Positions 41,012-50,002 of a stretch of DNA of 64,000 nucleotides are shown here, piece after piece (within the stretch, counting starts at the first letter, position 1; every line of letters starts with the position of its first letter). Location of the stretch: the NCBI GenBank assembly GCA_900557455.1, contig USSM01000005.1, positions 10,284-74,283 on the forward strand, written 5' to 3'. The DNA comes from an uncultured Collinsella sp. (lineage in GTDB: Bacteria; Actinomycetota; Coriobacteriia; Coriobacteriales; Coriobacteriaceae). The notes under the pieces are model-generated. The model did not search any database, was not told where the DNA came from, and was given only the letters and a program-made list of their open reading frames with translations. A program made the translations under genes and the position numbers.

Positions 41012-41108
41012 TGGCGGGAACGTATGTGAATCGAACACATCCAAGACGTTTTGCACGCCTCGCAACGGTTTTGAGGACCGCGGAGCCCACCGGAGCCCAT
41101 CCGTTCCC
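41012..41108 (-). tRNA. selC: tRNA-Sec (anticodon TCA)
   Basis: 97 bases on the minus strand. Acceptor GGGAACG/CGTTCCC with discriminator G and encoded CCA; anticodon arm CGGTCCTCAAAACCG with anticodon TCA, reading UGA; a long variable arm (GAGGCGT/ACGTCTT); and T-arm ATGTGTTCGATTCACAT. This size and anticodon are specific to tRNA-Sec. It supplies the UGA decoder for fdhF and sits in the selA-selB-selC-mobA order. Confidence 0.96.
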
Positions 41109-41235
41109 AAGTGCGGCGGTATTTTACCAAACCGAGCAGGCTAGCTAATTTGGGACGGAATAATTTTGACCGCCCGAGCCATCAGGCCGGCAAAAGTAGC
41201 CAAACCCCCGCCCCAAAAAGACTGCCCTGGTACCG

Positions 41236-41397
41236 CGCCACGAAAACGGGCTATCTACTACGTTTGACCGGCATGGGTCGAGCATACCAGCGTTTTTAGA
41301 AAATCGGCAAACCGTCTACCTGCGGTTTTAATTTCGCGAATTTCGGAATGGTTGATGGTAGTCGACTAAACGTAGTAGATAGGCCCCTTTCGTGGCG
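41236..41397. mobile_element. 162-bp MITE-like element, copy B
   Basis: Same length and same terminal inverted repeats (CGCCACGAAA then CTATCTACTACG) as 18281-18442, with a shared core CTACCTGCGGTTTTAATTTC. The internal terminator-like hairpin of copy A is decayed here. It is inserted between selB and selC. The remainder of 41109-41235 shows no gene. Confidence 0.8.
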
Positions 41398-41420
41398 ACC
41401 GGCCCGATTCGAGGCTCAAG

Positions 41421-41444
41421 GTGGCCAGCTTCGGCTGGCCACCC
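41421..41444. terminator. Perfect TTCG-loop hairpin after selB
   Basis: GGTGGCCAGC-TTCG-GCTGGCCACC, a 10-bp stem with a stable tetraloop. No T run follows on either strand, so it may be a transcript-end stabiliser or a weak terminator. Confidence 0.55.
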
Positions 41445-41448
41445 TCAA

Positions 41449-41515
41449 AGTTGCGGTGGAATAGTTCCTGGAAAAGGTATCTAAACCGGAAAACAGGAAT
41501 TATTTCACCGCAACT
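41449..41515. repeat. Intergenic palindrome family, copy 5
   Basis: Left arm AGTTGCGGTGGAATAGTTCC plus TG (41449-41470) and the matching right arm 41494-41515, a 22-bp stem with two mismatches. It lies 25 bases past the selB stop. Confidence 0.88.
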
Positions 41516-41540
41516 GAGGAGGCGGGAGCGAGTGACCGGC

Positions 41541-43508
41541 CTAGCGCAGAGACCTCAGGCCGCCGGCGTCCTTGTCGAGCACCGTAAAGCGCACGGCATC
41601 CAGGTGTTCCAAGATGCTGATGGCGCGCTTGCGCGACACGCCCAGGGCCTCGCGCAGTACGCTCGTGGTGGCAGCACCGCCGGCTGCCTCAATGGCGGCG
41701 GCGACGAGCTCGCGCGCATGCGCCTCGGCGGCAGCGGACAGGGCAACGTCGCGCTCGACCTTAACGATCGAGCGATTGAGCGAAAGCTCGCGAAGGGCAC
41801 GCGTCATGGTGTCGCGATCGAGCTGCAACTGCTCGCCCACCTCGGGCAATATCGGTGCATCGAGGCCGGCTTCGTCCAGCAAGGCAACGATACGCTCGCA
41901 AGCCTCTCGTACCACGCGTGCCGCCGCGGCGGCCGAATGCGGATCGAATACCTCGGCGCCCTCAGCGGCGCACACGCCACGCGAGCAGCCCTCGGCAATC
42001 AGAGCCGCGGCAACGCCTTCATCAGCGGCAAGCCACGCAGCATGGGCAACGGCGCCGGGCGTAAAGCCCGTCTCTTTGGGAGCCGCCGCGTGCATGGCCG
42101 ACAGGGTCGCCGCCAGTGCATCCATCGCGGCGTCGAGCGCGGAAGCATCTGCATACAGCGAGCCATCCGAGCCGGCAAGCGCGCAAGCAGCGCCCTGCGC
42201 CACCAGCCCGCGCAGCGCGGTATCGACCTCGCCGACACCAAGATCCAAAGCCTCGGCAACATTAACCGCCGTAACCGGCAGCGTCTGCAGCGCCAGCCAA
42301 GCGCCCACACCGCCCGCGATATCGCCGGACTCGAGCGCCGCATACAGCGCACGCTCCCCTTCGGCAAGCTCGCGCGAGCGACGGCAGCGAGAAAGCAGCA
42401 CGCGCCCGCCGCCAATAAGCATCACGGGCGAATAGGACAGCACCACGGCATGATCCCCGGCACGTAGCGGCAGCGAGTTATCCAAGCGCACCTGAACAAT
42501 ACGGGTCTCGCCCACCGCCATAGGGGCCTCACCCTCCATGAACATGATGCGACCGACGACCTCGGCCGTACCCGCCATCACGTGCACGCGCGCACCCGAC
42601 TCGAGCACGCGCGGTTTGACGCCCTCGCGACCCAAATACGTAAACGCCATCATAAAGCGCATAGTCTGACCAAAGCGGCCCGCCACGCCGAGCATCTCAC
42701 CGCGATCGAGCGAGGCGACGGCATCGCCCACCAAGTTGAGCGCCACACGCTGACCGGGCAGCGCTCGCGGCGTATCGCCATGCACCTGAATCCCGCGCAC
42801 GCGACAGACCGTACGCGACGGCAGCGCGACGAGCTCATCGCCCACCGCGACGGGCGCATCGTGCAACGTTCCCGTCACCACGGTACCGGCGCCCTTGATC
42901 GTAAAGCAGCGGTCGATGGGCAGACGCGGTGCGGCATCGGTGAGCTCGCCACGGGCACGGCAGGCATCCCAGCAAGCGGCAACCTGCTCGTCGAGCGCAG
43001 CCAGCAGGTCATCGATCCCCGCGCCGGTCTTGGACGACACAGGCACCATCGGTGCGCCGGCAAACACGGTGTCCGACAAAAAATCATCGACGTCGAGCTC
43101 GGCCAGCTCAATCATTTCGCTATCGGCCAGGTCGCACATCGTCAGCGCCACCACCATATGCGTGACGCCCAGCAACTCCAGTACATGCACGTGCTCGCGC
43201 GTCTGCGGCATTACGCCCTCGACGGCAGAGACCACCAGCACGGCCACGTCGATGCCCGTCGCACCCTGTACCATGGCACGCAGGTAGTGGGCATGACCGG
43301 GCACATCGACCAGGCCGACGATCTTGCCGCTCGGCAGCGCCAGCTCGCCAAAGCCCAGCTCCACGGTCATACCACGACGGCGCTCAACCTCCAGACGGTC
43401 GGGATTCTTGCCGGTCAACGCCTCGATCAGTGCCGACTTACCGTGGTCGACGTGTCCCGCCGTGCCAACGATAACGGGACACTCCACCAGCGCTTGAACC
43501 TCACTCAT
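41541..43508 (-). CDS. selB: Selenocysteine-specific elongation factor
   Basis: 655 residues. A translational GTPase with G1 GTAGHVDHGKSALIEALTG, G3 DVPGHAHYLRA and a G4 region reading ALTMCDLA (TKxD is usual, so the Lys is replaced). EF-Tu-like domains II and III follow, then the winged-helix C-terminal repeats that bind SECIS RNA (near the end, VLREALGVSRKRAISILEHL). It delivers Sec-tRNA to UGA codons with a SECIS. The start overlaps the selA stop by 4 bases. It serves fdhF in this window. Confidence 0.95.
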   Translation of the reverse strand: MSEVQALVECPVIVGTAGHVDHGKSALIEALTGKNPDRLEVERRRGMTVELGFGELALPSGKIVGLVDVPGHAHYLRAMVQGATGIDVAVLVVSAVEGVMPQTREHVHVLELLGVTHMVVALTMCDLADSEMIELAELDVDDFLSDTVFAGAPMVPVSSKTGAGIDDLLAALDEQVAACWDACRARGELTDAAPRLPIDRCFTIKGAGTVVTGTLHDAPVAVGDELVALPSRTVCRVRGIQVHGDTPRALPGQRVALNLVGDAVASLDRGEMLGVAGRFGQTMRFMMAFTYLGREGVKPRVLESGARVHVMAGTAEVVGRIMFMEGEAPMAVGETRIVQVRLDNSLPLRAGDHAVVLSYSPVMLIGGGRVLLSRCRRSRELAEGERALYAALESGDIAGGVGAWLALQTLPVTAVNVAEALDLGVGEVDTALRGLVAQGAACALAGSDGSLYADASALDAAMDALAATLSAMHAAAPKETGFTPGAVAHAAWLAADEGVAAALIAEGCSRGVCAAEGAEVFDPHSAAAAARVVREACERIVALLDEAGLDAPILPEVGEQLQLDRDTMTRALRELSLNRSIVKVERDVALSAAAEAHARELVAAAIEAAGGAATTSVLREALGVSRKRAISILEHLDAVRFTVLDKDAGGLRSLR

Positions 43509-44962
43509 CGTGCAACCGCCTTCTCAACGCACGCGGCGAGCGTCGATGCCGCCGTCTCCATATCGCGGTCGCCCACGAGCGTGCGCACGTCAAACAGGAC
43601 GCGATCGTGCGAGGCGCGCGTGACGACGGGCGTGTCGAAGTCCTGGACAAGCGAGCGCTTGAGCGCGTCGACCGTCAGGCGCTCGTCAACAAGACGCACG
43701 GCCACGCACATCGTGGGCAGCTCAACGGTAGGCAGCGAACCGCCGCCGGGCGTCGAGGACTCCTCGACGATCTCCACCTGAACGGCGCACGGGCAACCCG
43801 CCTTATCGAGGCCTGCCACCATCAGCTCGCGCAGCTTGCGTGCGCGACGCTCCAGATGAGCCTGCGAAAGCGTAAGCATGCTGAGCACCGGCACCTCGCG
43901 ATGGGCCACATCCGCCCCATCCATGTAAATGCGCAGTGTAGCCTCGAGCGCCGCCAGCGCGAGCTTGCCCGGGCGCAGGGCACGCATAAGCGGATGCGAC
44001 CCGCAGGCCTGGACCAGATCGCGACGGCCCATGATAATGCCCGCCTGTGCGGCACCGAGCAGCTTATCGCCCGAGCATGACACGATATCGAGCCCCGCCG
44101 CGACCGAAGCCGGCGTGGGTTCCTCGCCGCCGTGTACCAAGATGTCGTCGGGCAACAGCGCGCCCGATCCCTGGTCCTCGTAGAACAGCAGGCCGTGCTT
44201 ACGGGCCAGCGCGGCGAGCTCCTTTGAGCTCACTTCCTCGTGGAAACCCTCGATGCGATAGTTGGAAGGATGGACCTTGAGGATCATCGCCGTATCGGGC
44301 GTGATGGCGCGCTCGTAGTCGCTCAAATGCGTGCGGTTGGTGGCCCCGACCTCAACGAGCTTGGCACCCGAGGCCTCCATAACATCGGGGATACGGAAGC
44401 TGCCGCCGATCTCGACAAGCTCGCCGCGGCTGACGATGACTTCCTTGCCCGCGGCATGGGTTGCCAACACCAGTAGCACGGCCGCCGCGTTGTTGTTGAC
44501 GACCAGCGCGTCCTCGGCACCGGTAAGCGAGCGGATGAGCTGCGCGGCATGTTCCTTGCGCGACCCGCGCGAGCAGGTGTCCACGCTGTACTCAAGCGTG
44601 CTGTAGCCGCGCGCAACCTCGGCCACGGCCTTGGCAGCCGACTCCGCGAGCGGGGCGCGACCCAGGTTGGTATGGATAACCACACCCGTGGCGTTGACGG
44701 CGGGACGCAAGCTCGGCAGCGCGGAGCGATGCGCGCGCCACTCGATGGCCGAGGCCAGCTCGCGCTTAGAGCGCGGGGCGACACCGGCGCGAATGGCGGC
44801 GCGCTCCTCGTCGAGCTCGGCCGTGACGGCGGCATGGACCACCGCGTCGCAGGTCTCCCCCGCCGCCTTCACCACCGGCCACTCGGCAAGCAGCTCGTTG
44901 ACGGAAGGGATGGCGCGCAGGCGGGCGCGCACCTCATCGGACATGTTCTGGCTATCGCTCAT
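43505..44962 (-). CDS. selA: L-seryl-tRNA(Sec) selenium transferase
   Basis: 485 residues, PLP-dependent. The family blocks NATGVVIHTNLGRAPLAESA and SCSGDKLLGAAQAGI (Schiff-base Lys) are clear. It converts Ser-tRNA-Sec to Sec-tRNA-Sec using selenophosphate. It is the first gene of a selA-selB pair and overlaps selB. selD, which makes selenophosphate, is not in the window and must be elsewhere. Confidence 0.96.
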   Translation of the reverse strand: MSDSQNMSDEVRARLRAIPSVNELLAEWPVVKAAGETCDAVVHAAVTAELDEERAAIRAGVAPRSKRELASAIEWRAHRSALPSLRPAVNATGVVIHTNLGRAPLAESAAKAVAEVARGYSTLEYSVDTCSRGSRKEHAAQLIRSLTGAEDALVVNNNAAAVLLVLATHAAGKEVIVSRGELVEIGGSFRIPDVMEASGAKLVEVGATNRTHLSDYERAITPDTAMILKVHPSNYRIEGFHEEVSSKELAALARKHGLLFYEDQGSGALLPDDILVHGGEEPTPASVAAGLDIVSCSGDKLLGAAQAGIIMGRRDLVQACGSHPLMRALRPGKLALAALEATLRIYMDGADVAHREVPVLSMLTLSQAHLERRARKLRELMVAGLDKAGCPCAVQVEIVEESSTPGGGSLPTVELPTMCVAVRLVDERLTVDALKRSLVQDFDTPVVTRASHDRVLFDVRTLVGDRDMETAASTLAACVEKAVAR

Positions 44963-45014
44963 GTGCGGCCTTTCAAAAGAAACGTGGATCAGTCGAATAC
45001 ATCAGCTGAGTCAA

Positions 45015-47132
45015 TTACTCGTCATTATCCTCGCGCGCCGCGATCTTTTCCACGCGAACGGCGTTTTCCTGGGTGAGCGCGGCACCCGTCAACGGGTCCC
45101 AACGCAACGGCGTATGGTCGAGCGGGCCCACGCCCAAGGCTTGAGCGCCACCGGCAGCGGCGCCAAACGAACGTCCACCGGGGGCGGCCGAGGTGAAGAT
45201 GCACGCCGGATGCAGATACGGCGTCGTCTCCACGCGCACGCGGTCGCGGCCCATATCGCTCACGAGTTCGACGATCTCGCCGTCGGCGATGCCCATGTGC
45301 GCAGCAGCATCGGCATTCATCTGCACGGCATCCAGGTCCGACCCAGCCTCAGCGGCACCTTGGGCTGCAAGCCTTCGCGAGGTATGCGACTCAAAGGGAC
45401 GGTTGCCGCTAATGAGGCGAAACATCCCCGGGCCAGGCTCCACCATGGGAGCGATCCAGTTGGGTACACGACCCAGGCCGGCTCGTTCCCATACGTCGCT
45501 TGCCAGCGCAATTTTGCCGCCATCCAGGGGAATCGCCGGCTCGCCCGTACGCGACGGCAACACAACACCTGTGTCGGCCCAGCCGCGCTCCTTGAGCTCG
45601 TCCAGATTAATTCCAAACGGCTCCACCTGGGCAGCCGCAAGATCGTCAGACGTAAACAGGAAGTACTCGCCCACGCCACAGGCCTGCGCCAGACCGGCAA
45701 AAATCTCACGACCGGGCCGCGTGTCTTCATGCAGCACGGGCAGCACGGCGTTGCGGTAGATCACGCGCGCGTCGTTGCGGCCCACGACCGTACCCACGCC
45801 ACGGTCGGCCTCCAGATACGTTACGTCGGGCAGCACGAAATCGGAAGCACGCGCCGTCTCGGACCAACGAATATCAATCGTCACAAGCAAGTCGAGCCGC
45901 TGCAAAATACTCAACCAAGCCTGTGCATTGCCATAGCCCGCACCGGGGTTACTGGCATAGACAATGAGCCCACGCAAATCGCCGGCAAGAATCGACTGAC
46001 CGATGGTCGTGCACAGGCCGCGCACCGGATCAACCAGCGGATAGCGCTCGGACCCCAGCTTGGGCCCACGCGGCACCGGCGGCGTCGCAAAGCGTGCGGG
46101 ATCGAGGTCGCCCAACACAAGCGGCGTGGGCGGATTGAGGGCGCCGCCCGCATGCCCAATGCAGCCCAGCAGCGCATCGACCAAGCAGATAGCGCGCGCG
46201 GTCTGGGTGCTATTGGCATACGCGATACCGATGCCACCATGAAAACCCGCATCCACCACAGCGGCAGGCGCGGCGGCAGCGAGATCGCGCGCCGTGGAGA
46301 CAATCTCTGCGGCCGGCACGTCGCACATCGACTCGGCCCACTCGGGCGTCCAAGCACTGGCCGCCTGCGCCAGCTCGTCAAAACCCGTGGTATAGCGGGC
46401 AACGAACTCGTGGTCGTACAGGCCCTCGGCAATCAACACGTGGACAATACCCAGCAGCAGCGCCAAGTCGCAGCCCGGGCGCACGCGGAGCCAGCGATCG
46501 GCAATAGCAGCCGAACCACTGCGCCGAGGGTCAACCACGATGATCTTCGCCCCGCGCCGGCGCGCATCGTTGAGCGCATCAACGGCCCCCATCGTCGACG
46601 AATCGACAATGGAACGCCCCAAATACATGATGCAATCGGTGTGCGACAGGTCGGAGGCGGGACTATAGCCCAAACTATGCTCCCAGCCAGTGAGACGGCT
46701 TACCTCGCAGGCGCCATCGGCACCGTACACGTTGGGCGAGCCCAGCGCATGCATAAAGCGATACGCCCAGTAGCGGTCGAACGAGGGCACGCCGAGCGTC
46801 ATGCCCAGCGCACGAGGCCCGTGCTCGTCAACAATCCCCAAAAGGCGCTCGGCAATCTGGGCAAACGCCTCGTCCCAGGAAATCGCATCGAACCCCGAGC
46901 CATCCTGGCGGCGTCGCATGGGGTGCATGATGCGGTCGCGCTCGTCAAACGGCATTGCCAGGCGATGCCGTCCGCGGGCGCACAGGGCTCGCGCCGCGCA
47001 CGGATGCCCCACAACCGGCAACTCGGCCACCACACGCCCATCCTCAACATGGGCCGCAAAGGCGCAATCGGCATAGCATCCCCCGCATGTGGTCACCACG
47101 GCGCGACCGTCACGCTCCACAGCAGATGCCAT
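45015..47132 (-). CDS. Molybdopterin oxidoreductase with Cys ligand, function unassigned
   Basis: 705 residues from the ATG at 47132 (MASAVERDG), with AGGGG upstream; earlier starts lack a ribosome site. The N-terminal [4Fe-4S] set is C16, C19, C23 and C51. The Mo ligand is probably Cys142 in YGADGACEVSR, so this is a Cys enzyme, unlike the Sec enzyme FdhF. A C-terminal molydop-binding domain is present (MNADAAAHMGIADGEIVEL). It lies between focA and selA on the same strand, separated from focA by a strong terminator. It could be a second formate dehydrogenase-like or a thiosulfate/polysulfide reductase-like subunit. No dedicated electron-transfer or membrane subunit is adjacent. Confidence 0.8.
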   Translation of the reverse strand: MASAVERDGRAVVTTCGGCYADCAFAAHVEDGRVVAELPVVGHPCAARALCARGRHRLAMPFDERDRIMHPMRRRQDGSGFDAISWDEAFAQIAERLLGIVDEHGPRALGMTLGVPSFDRYWAYRFMHALGSPNVYGADGACEVSRLTGWEHSLGYSPASDLSHTDCIMYLGRSIVDSSTMGAVDALNDARRRGAKIIVVDPRRSGSAAIADRWLRVRPGCDLALLLGIVHVLIAEGLYDHEFVARYTTGFDELAQAASAWTPEWAESMCDVPAAEIVSTARDLAAAAPAAVVDAGFHGGIGIAYANSTQTARAICLVDALLGCIGHAGGALNPPTPLVLGDLDPARFATPPVPRGPKLGSERYPLVDPVRGLCTTIGQSILAGDLRGLIVYASNPGAGYGNAQAWLSILQRLDLLVTIDIRWSETARASDFVLPDVTYLEADRGVGTVVGRNDARVIYRNAVLPVLHEDTRPGREIFAGLAQACGVGEYFLFTSDDLAAAQVEPFGINLDELKERGWADTGVVLPSRTGEPAIPLDGGKIALASDVWERAGLGRVPNWIAPMVEPGPGMFRLISGNRPFESHTSRRLAAQGAAEAGSDLDAVQMNADAAAHMGIADGEIVELVSDMGRDRVRVETTPYLHPACIFTSAAPGGRSFGAAAGGAQALGVGPLDHTPLRWDPLTGAALTQENAVRVEKIAAREDNDE

Positions 47133-47196
47133 CTCGATTACCCCTTTCATCAGCCAAACACAACAGGCCAACAGCCCGGCAACGAGCCCCAGACCC

Positions 47197-47233
47197 AAAA
47201 AGCCTCCCGCACGGCAACGCCCCGCGGGAGGCC
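47197..47233 (-). terminator. Terminator of the formate hydrogenlyase operon
   Basis: Minus strand: GCCTCCCGC and GCGGGAGGC with a 14-base loop, followed by TTTTTG. It lies 21 bases past focA and marks the operon end. Confidence 0.85.
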
Positions 47234-47253
47234 AACGTCAAACAGACGGTACC

Positions 47254-48093
47254 TTACGCCTCGGACTTCTTGGCGTAGACAAACCAGTAGCCGAGCGCGA
47301 TCAGAACCGCGCCGCCCACGATGTTGCCCAGCGTGGCGGCGGATAGATTAAACGCAATACCCGCGACGTTGAGCGCATCGGCCCCGGCAACCTTGGCACC
47401 ATAGCCGCACGCGTGCATCACGGCACCCACGGGCAAAAAGTACATGTTGGCAACGCAGTGCTCAAAACCGCAGGCCACAAAGGCGGCGATGGGCAGCAAA
47501 ATGCCCACAACCTTATCGACTACGGTCTTGCCCGCAGTGCCAATCCACACGGCCAGGCACACAAAGATGTTGCACAGGATGCCGCGGAAGAAGATCGTCA
47601 CCCAGTCGACCGTCACCTTGCCGGCGGCGACGCTCACCATGGAGTTGGCGACCGCCTCGCCGTTGAGCTTATAGATGCCGGCCATGTACACCAAAAAGAC
47701 GATGAACAAGGCACCGACAAAATTGCCGACCCACACGACGACCCAAGCCTTGAGCATCTGAGCCAGGGTGATCTTTTTGCTCTTGAGCGCGCAGACCATA
47801 AGCGAATTGCCGGTAAACAGCTCGGCGCCGCACACCAGCACCAGCACCAGGCCCAGGCAAAAGCACAGGCCGCCCACGACGCGCTGGGCGCCCCAGCCCA
47901 GCGTGCTATCGCTCAAGAACACGGTAAAGAACAGGCCACCGAAGGCAATAAACGCACCGGCGAACATTGCCAACAGAAAGGCCTTTGCGACCGGCAGGTT
48001 GGCCTTGGTCACGCCGGCGGCCTCGGTCTTGGCCTCGATCGCGGCGGGTGCCAGGCAATCAGGAGCGGGGTACTCCACCTTGGAATCTGCCAT
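47254..48093 (-). CDS. focA: Formate/nitrite transporter (FocA type)
   Basis: 279 residues from the ATG at 48093 (MADSKVEYP); a GAAG motif precedes it. It has six hydrophobic helices of the FNT fold with the family blocks FGGLFFTVFL, GAELFTGNSL, WVGNFVGALF and GFEHCVANMY (conserved central His). It is a pentameric formate channel. Placement as the last gene of the hydrogenlyase operon indicates formate import to, or export from, the FHL reaction. Nitrite is less likely given the context. Confidence 0.92.
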   Translation of the reverse strand: MADSKVEYPAPDCLAPAAIEAKTEAAGVTKANLPVAKAFLLAMFAGAFIAFGGLFFTVFLSDSTLGWGAQRVVGGLCFCLGLVLVLVCGAELFTGNSLMVCALKSKKITLAQMLKAWVVVWVGNFVGALFIVFLVYMAGIYKLNGEAVANSMVSVAAGKVTVDWVTIFFRGILCNIFVCLAVWIGTAGKTVVDKVVGILLPIAAFVACGFEHCVANMYFLPVGAVMHACGYGAKVAGADALNVAGIAFNLSAATLGNIVGGAVLIALGYWFVYAKKSEA

Positions 48094-48132
48094 GTCAATC
48101 ACTTCTTTCCTAATCAGCAGGGACAAGCGCTC

Positions 48133-48636
48133 CTATTGCTCTTGCCCCAAGCGGACAAAGTGGGAAAAGTCGTTGGCGGCCACGGCGTCGTACACGGCGT
48201 CGACGGCGTCAAAGACCTCCGGGGACATAGGGTTGTAAAACTCCGTATCGCCCGGCTGAATCCCTATGAAGACGATATCTTCGCACGATTGCTCGATTTC
48301 CTCGATCAGAATCGACAAAGGGAGCGAATGCGTGGTGAACATCGACTTGCGGGCCACGTCACGTTTGTCGAGCAAGCGGATGGCGCCGACGGGCAGCGCC
48401 ATGTCGGCGGCATCGACCAAAACCAAACGCGGCGGACGCTCACGCTTAACCTCGATGATGTCGTCCTCGGGCGTTTGCCCGCCGTCGATGGTGTACCAAC
48501 CGGCGATGGGCGCGTCCTCCATCTTTTTGGAGAGCACGGGGCCGGCGGCATCGTCGGCACGCAGCACGCTTCCCGCCGTGAGCACGATACCCGCAAACGG
48601 GGCGCCGTTCACACGTCCATCCACAACGCGACCCAT
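48133..48636 (-). CDS. hycI: Hydrogenase maturation protease
   Basis: 167 residues from the ATG at 48636 (MGRVVDGRV); an upstream in-frame extension would lie inside hycH. HycI-family motifs are present: TAGSVLRADDAAGP (Ni-sensing Asp), LVLVDAADMALP, TTHSLPLSILIE (His) and FIGIQPGDTEFY. It removes the C-terminal peptide of the NiFe large subunit after metal insertion, consistent with the tail left on HyfG. The start overlaps the hycH stop (TAATG). Confidence 0.9.
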   Translation of the reverse strand: MGRVVDGRVNGAPFAGIVLTAGSVLRADDAAGPVLSKKMEDAPIAGWYTIDGGQTPEDDIIEVKRERPPRLVLVDAADMALPVGAIRLLDKRDVARKSMFTTHSLPLSILIEEIEQSCEDIVFIGIQPGDTEFYNPMSPEVFDAVDAVYDAVAANDFSHFVRLGQEQ

Positions 48637-49217
48637 TACTGCAACCTTCCCGTCAGATACACGCCCGAAACATCGCGCACGCGCTCCACCAAATCGCGGA
48701 ACTTCATTAAGAACGCGACCTGCTGGGCATGCAGGCCAAAGTCGTCGTCGAACACCGAGATGCCGGCCTTGGCCGAGCCGCGAAAACCGCGCTCGTCGAG
48801 CAGCGCATCGCAGGCCTCGAGCAGCGACGGCACCGCCGCCTTGTCGAGCTGGCACTCGCCAAAGGAGCGGATGGCCTCGAACTTGGTCTTAGCCTCCCCC
48901 TCCGGCAGCGCGTCAACGAGCGAATAGAATACATCCACCGGCACCGACAGATGCGGCTCAAAGCAGTCGAGCACGCCGGTGTGGTGGCCCACGGCGAGCG
49001 TGTAGTACAGCACGTCGCAGGCCTCCTGGGGAACGTCTTCCTCGGTCTCCACAAACTTACGCGTGAGCTCGTAAAAGACCACCTGGTCGGGCGCATGACC
49101 CAGGCAGGGGTCGGCGACGCCCTCGGCGGCCTCGTCGCTTGCGCGCGAGGCATCGCCAAAGGAGCCGCCGAGCATACCGGGGCCCGCAAAGTAACCAGAG
49201 CGGTCCGTGAGCTCCAT
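48636..49217 (-). CDS. hycH: Formate hydrogenlyase maturation protein HycH
   Basis: 193 residues matching the HycH family by central blocks (VVFYELTRKFV; CDVLYYTLAVGHHTGVLDCF). It assists maturation of the hydrogenase large subunit. The N-terminal 40 residues and the C-terminus make it longer than the roughly 136-residue enterobacterial protein. It is placed exactly between hyfI and hycI with a one-base overlap to hycI. Confidence 0.82.
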   Translation of the reverse strand: MELTDRSGYFAGPGMLGGSFGDASRASDEAAEGVADPCLGHAPDQVVFYELTRKFVETEEDVPQEACDVLYYTLAVGHHTGVLDCFEPHLSVPVDVFYSLVDALPEGEAKTKFEAIRSFGECQLDKAAVPSLLEACDALLDERGFRGSAKAGISVFDDDFGLHAQQVAFLMKFRDLVERVRDVSGVYLTGRLQ

Positions 49218-50000
49218 CTAGCGACCTCCGGCCAGCACCAGATCCTGCAGCGCCGAGTACACCTCGACGCGGCGAGGATCGTCCTGCTTGTCGATGAGCA
49301 GTGCCATGGCACCGCGGATATCGCCCTTGGGCGCACCCTCGAGCGTGTCCATAAACTCGTTGGCCAGGTCGCGGCCGTAACGGTAGCCGCTCATGGCGCG
49401 AGCCTCGCGCTCGATGGCAACGCGCAGCTTGTACGGCACGCCGGGGTGCAGGATATCGGCCTGCTCGCCGACGGCCTCCACCGTGGTCTCGGCATGGAGC
49501 TTTTGGTCCAGCAGACCGAGCGCCATGGCAAAGCCGTAGATGGTCTGCGCGGGGCTGGGCGGGCAGCCGGGGATGTAGACATCGACCGGCAGAATCTTAT
49601 CCGTGCCGCCCCAGACGCAGTAGTTGTCGTAGAAGATGCCGCCGGTGCAGCCGCACGCGCCATAGGACACCACGATCTTGGGATCGGGTGCGGCCTCAAA
49701 GGCGCGCAGGGCCGGCATGCGCATGGCACGCGTCACGGCACCGGTGTACAGCAGCACGTCGGCGTGACGGGGCGAGGGCACGACCTTGATGCCAAAGCGC
49801 TCGACGTCGAAGACGGGCGTGATGGAACCGAAGATTTCGATCTCGCAGCCGTTGCAGCCGCCGCAGTCAACACGGTAGACGTACACCGAGCGCTTGATCT
49901 TCTTAAGAAGGGTCGCCTTGGCCTTCTCGATGCTCTCGTCGAGCTCGATCTTGGTCGGGCGGTACTGAAGCCGCTCGGGCAAAAGCGTGGGTTCGGCCAT
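49218..50000 (-). CDS. hyfI: Hydrogenase-4 small subunit HyfI (NuoB-like)
   Basis: 260 residues. The proximal [4Fe-4S] ligands are visible as DCGGCNGCEIEIF, SYGACGCTGG and VYIPGCPPSP. It carries electrons to the NiFe site of HyfG. The C-terminal 80 residues extend past the usual NuoB-like core. The stop is directly before hycH; hyfH ends 3 bases upstream of the start. Confidence 0.92.
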   Translation of the reverse strand: MAEPTLLPERLQYRPTKIELDESIEKAKATLLKKIKRSVYVYRVDCGGCNGCEIEIFGSITPVFDVERFGIKVVPSPRHADVLLYTGAVTRAMRMPALRAFEAAPDPKIVVSYGACGCTGGIFYDNYCVWGGTDKILPVDVYIPGCPPSPAQTIYGFAMALGLLDQKLHAETTVEAVGEQADILHPGVPYKLRVAIEREARAMSGYRYGRDLANEFMDTLEGAPKGDIRGAMALLIDKQDDPRRVEVYSALQDLVLAGGR

Positions 50001-50002
50001 GG

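Noticed and set aside
40225..41130. MobA with a 91-residue N-terminal extension
   Set aside because: The extension overlaps the tRNA-Sec gene; the ATG at 40857 has a proper ribosome site and the family N-terminus.
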